A stretch of 64,000 nucleotides of DNA from Artocarpus heterophyllus (Eukaryota; Streptophyta; Magnoliopsida; Rosales; Moraceae), in the NCBI GenBank assembly GCA_025403435.1, contig CM046347.1:27678183-27742182 (forward strand). Direction: 5' to 3'. Of this stretch, positions 58,709 to 64,000 are shown piece after piece; the first letter of the stretch is position 1, and each line of letters begins with the position of its first letter. A program made the position numbers and the translations under genes. The notes below the pieces were generated by a model. It was not told where the DNA came from, made no database searches, and saw only the letters and a program-made list of their open reading frames with translations.

Positions 58709-58804
58709 GAGTGCTCTCTTCTAGGAAAGTTTAGGGCAACTGTTCTTACAGTCATCAAGCTCGATGATTCCGATTCTAAGGATGAAATCATAATTATAGA
58801 TTAA

Positions 58805-59200
58805 TGTTTGTGTTGTATGTCTATGTTTCAATGTCTTTGCTTTGGTGTGTTGTATCTTTACTTTCTTTGTTTTTTCCTAAAATTCAGAAAAATAATTTCA
58901 AAAATTCATTTGAAGTGGCTAAGATTATGGAGGATATAATCAAGTTTGATTAGTTGATACTTTGTATCAATAGCCTCTAGATATGCAATTTAATTAAATG
59001 ATTAAAATGAATTTTTTTAAGTTTTAGAAATTTTTCTAAGAAACACAAAAAATAATAAAAAGTTAAAAAACAAAGAAATTTAAAAAATTTAAAAAATACA
59101 AAAATATTTTAAGTTAGTTTTTAGTGTGTTTAATAATCCATTAGGTTACTATTACTTAACCCAATTTCTGTTTGGCTCGGTCAAAGATTAACCTTTCAGA
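58805..59200 (+). other. ATH-2 non-coding region and junction with COP-3
   Basis: AT-rich, with A-rich tracts on the plus strand near 59040-59110 like those in other Athila-type copies. No RT sequence. Copia LTR homology starts near 59200. Confidence 0.55.
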
Positions 59201-60000
59201 TGTGTAAGGAGCAATGATATCCTCTTATATGCATTATCCTGTAATTGGAAAACTGGAGCGCTCAAGCATTTGGATACATAGGTGTAACCGAATGGTACAC
59301 TATCTTTGGATGGTAAGTTTTCTAATGGTGAGATAATGAAACGTAAGATAAAAATAATCAGGAAGGTAAGACAGAACTTGTCCTTAAGCCGATTATGGAT
59401 TATCATATGGGGATACGATACACTATGATATGTCATGGAGACTTAGCTACACGGGATTCGTAATTCTATAAAGTTCGAGAGTGCAGCTCCAAGCTTTTAG
59501 TGGAGTAGCGTTGGAGTTGATAATTGTGAAATATATATCTGGGATAGTGGGTTTCATAATTATCATGAGCTTGAACTTTATAGGTCCATTTTAGTCCCCT
59601 TTGCTAGCTTACAAAATCCTGTAACGATACAGCGTGCTTTTTCAATAATTTGTGACTTATGTCGGATTTATTAGATTGGTTTAAAATTTTTAAGAATCAA
59701 ATAATTCATGTCTATTTATTGGTTTAATTAATTTTGTAATAAAATTAATTTAAGATAAACTTGTTGAATTATTGGGATCGGATAATTCTTATCTGTTTAT
59801 CGGTTGATTTAATTGGATAAATTAAATCAAGATAAACTTATAGAATTATTGTGAATTGATTTATTTTCTTAGAGATTATCTTGATAAAGTTTTTTTTGAT
59901 CAAATAACTTCTCTATTGGGTTATTTGAATTAAAATTGAGACTTTATCCCATAGAATCTCGGGTGGAAAATAAAAGATTCGCAGAGATATTTAAGTTGCA

Positions 60001-60090
60001 GTTCGGCCTGCCGATCTACGTGTTCGGCCTGCCGATTGGGATGTTCAGCTTGTCGGTTAGGATGTTCGGCCTACTGATCAGCGAGAGATA
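60001..60090. repeat. GC-rich motif cluster, COP-3 LTR
   Basis: Four copies (TTCGGCCTGCCGAT twice, plus two eroded) lie 110-195 bp upstream of the TATA box. Confidence 0.85.
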
Positions 60091-60196
60091 AGATTACGCT
60101 TTTTTACGTGGATCTTATCAGATATTGATCCAAACTTGATTTTGTTTTGAGTTTTTGAGACCTAATCTGATAAGGACTGACCCTAGGACCAATCGC

Positions 60197-60204
60197 TATA
60201 TAAA
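60197..60204 (+). promoter_or_regulatory. TATA box of COP-3 LTR
   Basis: TATATAAA followed by GGGAG, at the same LTR position as in COP-1. Confidence 0.65.
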
Positions 60205-60607
60205 GGGAGTAAGTCTCATGACTTACTCAGATCAATTGAGAGATTAAGAGTGATACTCTTTTCATGAGCATTTGAAAACTCCTTGAGAGCTTTTGTTCAC
60301 AAATCACAAACATTAGCTTTGGGTTCTCTCGATTGGTTGGAGGGAGAGTCACCGGTGGAAGAGCTGTACGTGTGAGCCCACACTCACTCCAGTTGTGGAT
60401 AGAGAATAGCAAAGAAGATCAATTAGTTGAGGCTCTTCTGGAACGTTACTTCTCTTCACAAGTTGTGGAGATTCTTCGACACACAAAGGTTAGTAAGATC
60501 TGTTTAATTTTTACATATAGCATGTCAAATTTATGTTTTGGAAAAATACTCTGATGTTAAAATTTTTATAATTCCGCTGCGCACCTTGCATTATTTTTTC
60601 CAACAGT

Positions 60608-60620
60608 TGGTATAAGAGCC
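60608..60620 (+). other. COP-3 primer binding site (tRNA-iMet type)
   Basis: TGGTATAAGAGCC, one change from canonical. Confidence 0.88.
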
Positions 60621-62232
60621 ATAGGTTTTTATATAAATTTAGAAGTTTGTGATCATACTATATGCGTAAATTTTGTGATCTTTATCTCTCCTATGCTTGA
60701 ATTTAATTTTATAGAGAGATGGCACTCTAGGTTTCTATATAATTATATGTTGTCATGGATTATGTGGTAAATGTTCACTGATTAATTATGGTTGATTAAA
60801 TGATTATTTAATTAATTAATTGATACCGGTTATGGTTACTTAGAGGTTAGAATATGTATCTAAGTTTTTCATATAATTACATGACAGACTATCATCTCCG
60901 TCTAAGAATTGTTATTTAATTTTAAATTTTGTAATTAAATAATTATTCAGAGAAGACAAATCTAGAAGATGGATGATGGCACACCCAGGTGTTTCTTGAG
61001 TCTCTAATTTTATGTTTTTGAATTATTGAAAATAAAATTGATGAATTGTATTAAAATTGTATTTTCTGGAATAGGAGATTTATGCTCGGTCAGCAGGCCG
61101 ATGATCACAGATCGGCAGGCCGGACGTGTGGTTCAGCAGGCCATCAGAGGGGCAGAAATCGACAGGCTCTGCCGGCAGGCCAAACTTTCATAGGTCGGCA
61201 TGCCGATCTTTTCGATCGATAGGCCGATGAAGCATGATCGGCAGGCCGATCACCCAGATCGAACTGCCGACCGAGAGCTGAAAATTTTTTCAGAAAATGT
61301 GCAATTTTTGTGGTACAGTTTTAATTTTATTTTTTGAGATGATTCTGAGAAACATTAAATTTGGATATGACCGGAAATATGAAGTATTTGATTCATACGG
61401 GATTGAAGACTTGAAGATGGGAATTACGTGAAGAATGATACAACTTGAGGATTCAAGGATGAAGAATCGATATATGTTTCGATTATTCTCTTGTAATCTT
61501 AGTTTTCTATTCTCTAGGGTGGAGCCATAATATTACGGTTATCATTATTATTTTGCTTGTAGCTTTGCTTGTCTGCATTGTAATATAATTTGCCATGTAT
61601 ATTGATAACATGTCATATAGAATAGGGAGTGCCACTCATATTAAAATTGTTCATGCATAATTTTAAAATAAAACCTTGATTTGAAAAGATTGAGTGGGAG
61701 AAGGTTTTCGAAGAGAAAACCAAAGGCCTCCATCGTTGGTCCATAAAAAGAACATGGTGGTCCCGACCCCTAGGAAGGGATTTCTATCATGTACCAGATT
61801 GGATCTCTGAGAGGATAAGGTATTTTAGCATGAATTTATGGTTGCACACCCCTAGGTGGTGATTATAAACCATGGATAAGATATTAAAACGATGGTTATA
61901 CACTCACATTAATTTTATTATTAACCTCCCCTAGGAGCTCTGTTAATAAAATTAATGGCCAAAGAAACGATTATTAATATATGCTGGATCATATGGGTCC
62001 TAGATGGCATATATTAATCACGAGGGGATTCGTGTTCCTGATTGAATTTGGCATGACTCCCCTAGGAGCTTGTTAAATTCTGAGTTGGGAATTATCATTG
62101 TAAGGTTGTGATATTTTCAAGGTTTTGACACATAAACACATTTGTATGATTTTACATGATTGTGTAATCTTACTAAATTATTATAACATGTTTGCTTATG
62201 TTTGGTATATGATTCTTTATTGTAGATTAAAA
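60621..62232 (+). other. COP-3 5' leader
   Basis: Non-coding leader matching those of COP-1 and COP-2, with a motif cluster at 61085-61274. Confidence 0.8.
61085..61274. repeat. GC-rich motif cluster, COP-3 leader
   Basis: The best-preserved cluster, with about nine copies including GATCGGCAGGCCGATC, GGTCGGCATGCCGATC and GATCGGCAGGCCGG. Several are near-perfect inverted repeats. Confidence 0.88.
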
Positions 62233-62986
62233 ATGTCTAAAAACGCTTTATCATCGATACTTGACAAAAACCTGTTAACTGGTGAGAACTACAATGATTG
62301 GAAACGGAACCTGGATATCATTCTGTCCTTTGAGAAACTGAAATTTGGTTTGACAACCCCTTGTCCTCCCGAGCCTACAGGAGACTCATCTAATGAGCAA
62401 TTCCAAGCGTATGACCGCTGGAAAGATGCTAATGATTAGGCCCGCTGCTATGTTATGGCTAGCATGAATAATGTGCTACAGGCTCAACATCAGGATTATG
62501 AGACTGCAAAGCAGATCTTGGATAATCTTGAGGATATGTTTGGAGGCTAGGCCATAACAAAGCGGCAAGAGGCACTTTAGAAACTCTTAAACTGTAGACA
62601 GAGCTGGGGACATCTGTAAAGGAGAACATGATGTTGGTCATGGGTTACCTCACTAAGGCTCAAACCAATAGAGCCGACATCGATGCTGAAACTTAGATGA
62701 CTACGGTCTTTGAGACTCTGTCTAAGGAATTTATTCCATTTAGAGCTACATTTAATTTAAGCAACAGACGAGATATGACCTTAACAGAACTGATGAAATA
62801 GTTACAGGAGTTCGAATTGCTGATCAGGGAGTCTCCTGCTAGTGGTGAGGCCAACATGGTAGCTGCTTCTGGTTCCTATTCTAACCCCGGGAATGGAAGG
62901 AAGCAACAGGCCAAGAACAGGAAGTCTTCTGTTCCTGCTACTAACAAGAGCAAGAAGAAGAAGAAGAAGAACCCAAAGAAGCTTAA
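62233..62986 (+). pseudogene. COP-3 gag, broken
   Basis: Starts MSKNALSSILDKN at 62233. NDWKRNLDIILSFEKLKFG and AYDRWKDAND are followed by a TAG at 62437, then CYVMASMNNVLQAQHQDYETAKQI with further stops and a frameshift near 62600. The Lys-rich tail (KKKKKKNPKK) lies in the open stretch 62817-63074. A one-base loss within the zinc knuckle, between CFFCGK and the HTKKHC part near 63000, moves the rest into the pol frame listed next. Confidence 0.82.
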
Positions 62987-64000
62987 GTGCTTCTTCTGTG
63001 GAAAGGTCGGCATACTAAGAAGCATTGTAAGGACTCCCTTTCCAAAGGAGGTAGGTGTGATCTTTTGTATTTAGAAACTTGTTTGATTGAGGAATCTAGT
63101 GACATTTGGGTCATAGATTCTGATGCTACTAATTATGTTTGTGTTGCTCTGCAGGGGTTCAAAGAAACGAGAAGTCTGCTCCATGAGGACTTCACGCTTC
63201 GAATGGGTGATGGATCCTTGGTCTCAGCGGAAGCAGTGGGAGATGTCCATCTTTACTTTGATAACTATAGGAATTTATTTTTGCAAGATTGTTTCTATGT
63301 TCCTAAATTTAAAAGGAATTTAATTTTTGTATCTTGTTTATTTAAAGACTCCTATGTGGTATCTTTTAATGGAAAAGTGGTTATTAGTAAAAACAAATCA
63401 TTTATCTGTTCTAGATGGATGCAAAATAATCTATATTTTATCAAACCTAAGATGGACTTATTGCTTAATGCTAAGATGAATGATAATAACTCTGAAAGAC
63501 TTAAAACTTCTCACTCTAATAAGACTTATATTTGGCATTTGCGCCTTGGTCACATTAACTTGAATAGGATTCAAAGGTTGGTAAGGGATGGACCTTTAAG
63601 TCACTTAAAGATGGAATCTATACCTCAATGTGAATCTTGTTTGGAGGGTAAAATGACCAAAAGACCATTTAGATCTAAAGGCAATAGGGCCGAAGGGGTT
63701 CTAGAACTTGTGCATAGTGATGTTTGCGGACCGATGAACATTCGGGCACGAGGAGGGTATGAGTACTTCGTCACTTTTATTGACAATTACTCAATATATG
63801 GGTATGTGTGCCTGATGCACCACAAAAGTGAAACTTTTGACAAGTTCAGAGAGTTTCGGGCTGAAGTGGAAAAGCAATTGGGCAAACCCATAAAGGCACT
63901 TCGAACCGATCGAGGTAGAGAATACCTTTCTGATGAGTTCTTGGGACACTTGTTAGAGAATGGGATTTTACCCCATTTGACTGCGCCGGGGACTCCGCAG
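62987..64000 (+). pseudogene. COP-3 pol: protease and integrase, frame open to window end
   Basis: No stop occurs in this frame from 62987 to 64000 (338 codons); it continues past the window. It contains the second half of the zinc knuckle (HTKKHCK), the protease site IWVIDSDATN, where DSGA has become DSDA, the pre-integrase HLRLGHINLNRI segment, and the integrase core with HSDVCGPM and TDRGREY, both catalytic Asp present. It is the best-preserved copia pol 5' half here, but is separated from gag by the frameshift, and the protease Gly is lost. The downstream part cannot be judged. Confidence 0.85.

Larger units (their letters stand above)
21647..59200 (+). mobile_element. ATH-2: Athila-like element, interrupted by GYP-1
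   Basis: The plus-strand element comprises a 5' LTR (21647-23527), a tRNA-Asp-type primer site, gag (23998-24245 and 56452 onward), a protease region (57720-58376), an acidic ORF (58379-58708) and non-coding sequence to about 59200, where truncated copia COP-3 begins. GYP-1 with its nested content occupies 24246-56451. No RT, integrase or 3' LTR is visible. The right end is approximate. Confidence 0.8.
59200..60605 (+). repeat. COP-3 5' LTR, 5'-truncated
   Basis: It aligns with the reverse complement of the COP-1 5' LTR from about 13630 to 12240 and ends TTCCAACA. TATA box at 60197-60204 (TATATAAA) and motif cluster at 60001-60090. ORFs inside are LTR by-products. Confidence 0.85.
59200..64000 (+). 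mobile_element. COP-3: Ty1/copia element, 5'-truncated and cut by window end
   Basis: Plus-strand relative of COP-1: partial LTR to 60605, primer site, leader, gag and pol to the window edge. The first ~0.64 kb of the LTR is missing at the ATH-2 junction, so no left target duplication can be identified. Confidence 0.88.

Overview
This window is AT-rich plant nuclear DNA made almost entirely of transposable elements. No intact host gene, tRNA, rRNA or CRISPR array was found. The plant assignment rests on Ty1/copia and Ty3/gypsy elements primed by initiator tRNA-Met (TGGTATCAGAGCC-type binding sites), Athila-type elements primed by tRNA-Asp (TGGCGCC-type sites), a CACTA/En-Spm transposon with TNP2 and DUF4218 regions, a LINE with a DUF4283-type ORF1, and a 340-bp TRIM. 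The species cannot be named. Element names below (ATH, COP, GYP, CAC, TRIM) are local labels.

Layout. 1-4528: 3' part of a minus-strand Athila-like element (ATH-1). Its internal region holds an intron-less, decayed copy of a LONELY GUY (LOG) cytokinin-activating enzyme gene, and it resumes at 14276. 4529-14270: a structurally complete minus-strand copia element (COP-1) with 2-kb LTRs and a perfect 5-bp target duplication, splitting a Cys-rich ORF. About 14790-17062: 5' LTR and leader of a diverged copia relative (COP-B). About 17090-18060: a LINE ORF1 fragment. 18327-21646: a CACTA element (CAC-1) cut by the next insertion.

From 21647 to about 59200 lies a deep nest. Athila-like ATH-2 sits in CAC-1. 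Gypsy GYP-1 (24246-56446) sits in the ATH-2 gag (target duplication AAAAT). Copia COP-2 (26694-52319) sits in the GYP-1 5' LTR. Gypsy GYP-2 (26997-43640) sits in the COP-2 3' LTR. ATH-3, a short Athila-like element with only a gag-like ORF (31936-39384), sits in the GYP-2 reverse transcriptase (GTCTT). A TRIM with near-identical LTRs sits in the COP-2 reverse transcriptase (ACAAT). Several boundaries are confirmed because removing the insert and one target copy rejoins a reading frame or an LTR.

59200-64000: plus-strand copia COP-3, with a 5'-truncated LTR and a pol frame still open at the window edge.

Two features stand out. One is the LOG copy inside an Athila-like element. The other is a set of nine GC-rich clusters of a quasi-palindromic motif (TCGGCAGGCCGA and variants), shared by the copia family and by the unrelated gypsy element GYP-2. 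In the copia LTRs these lie about 110-200 bp upstream of a TATA box. Nearly all element proteins carry stops, frameshifts or lost catalytic residues, so most of the window is decayed and any ongoing mobility would need proteins supplied from elsewhere.
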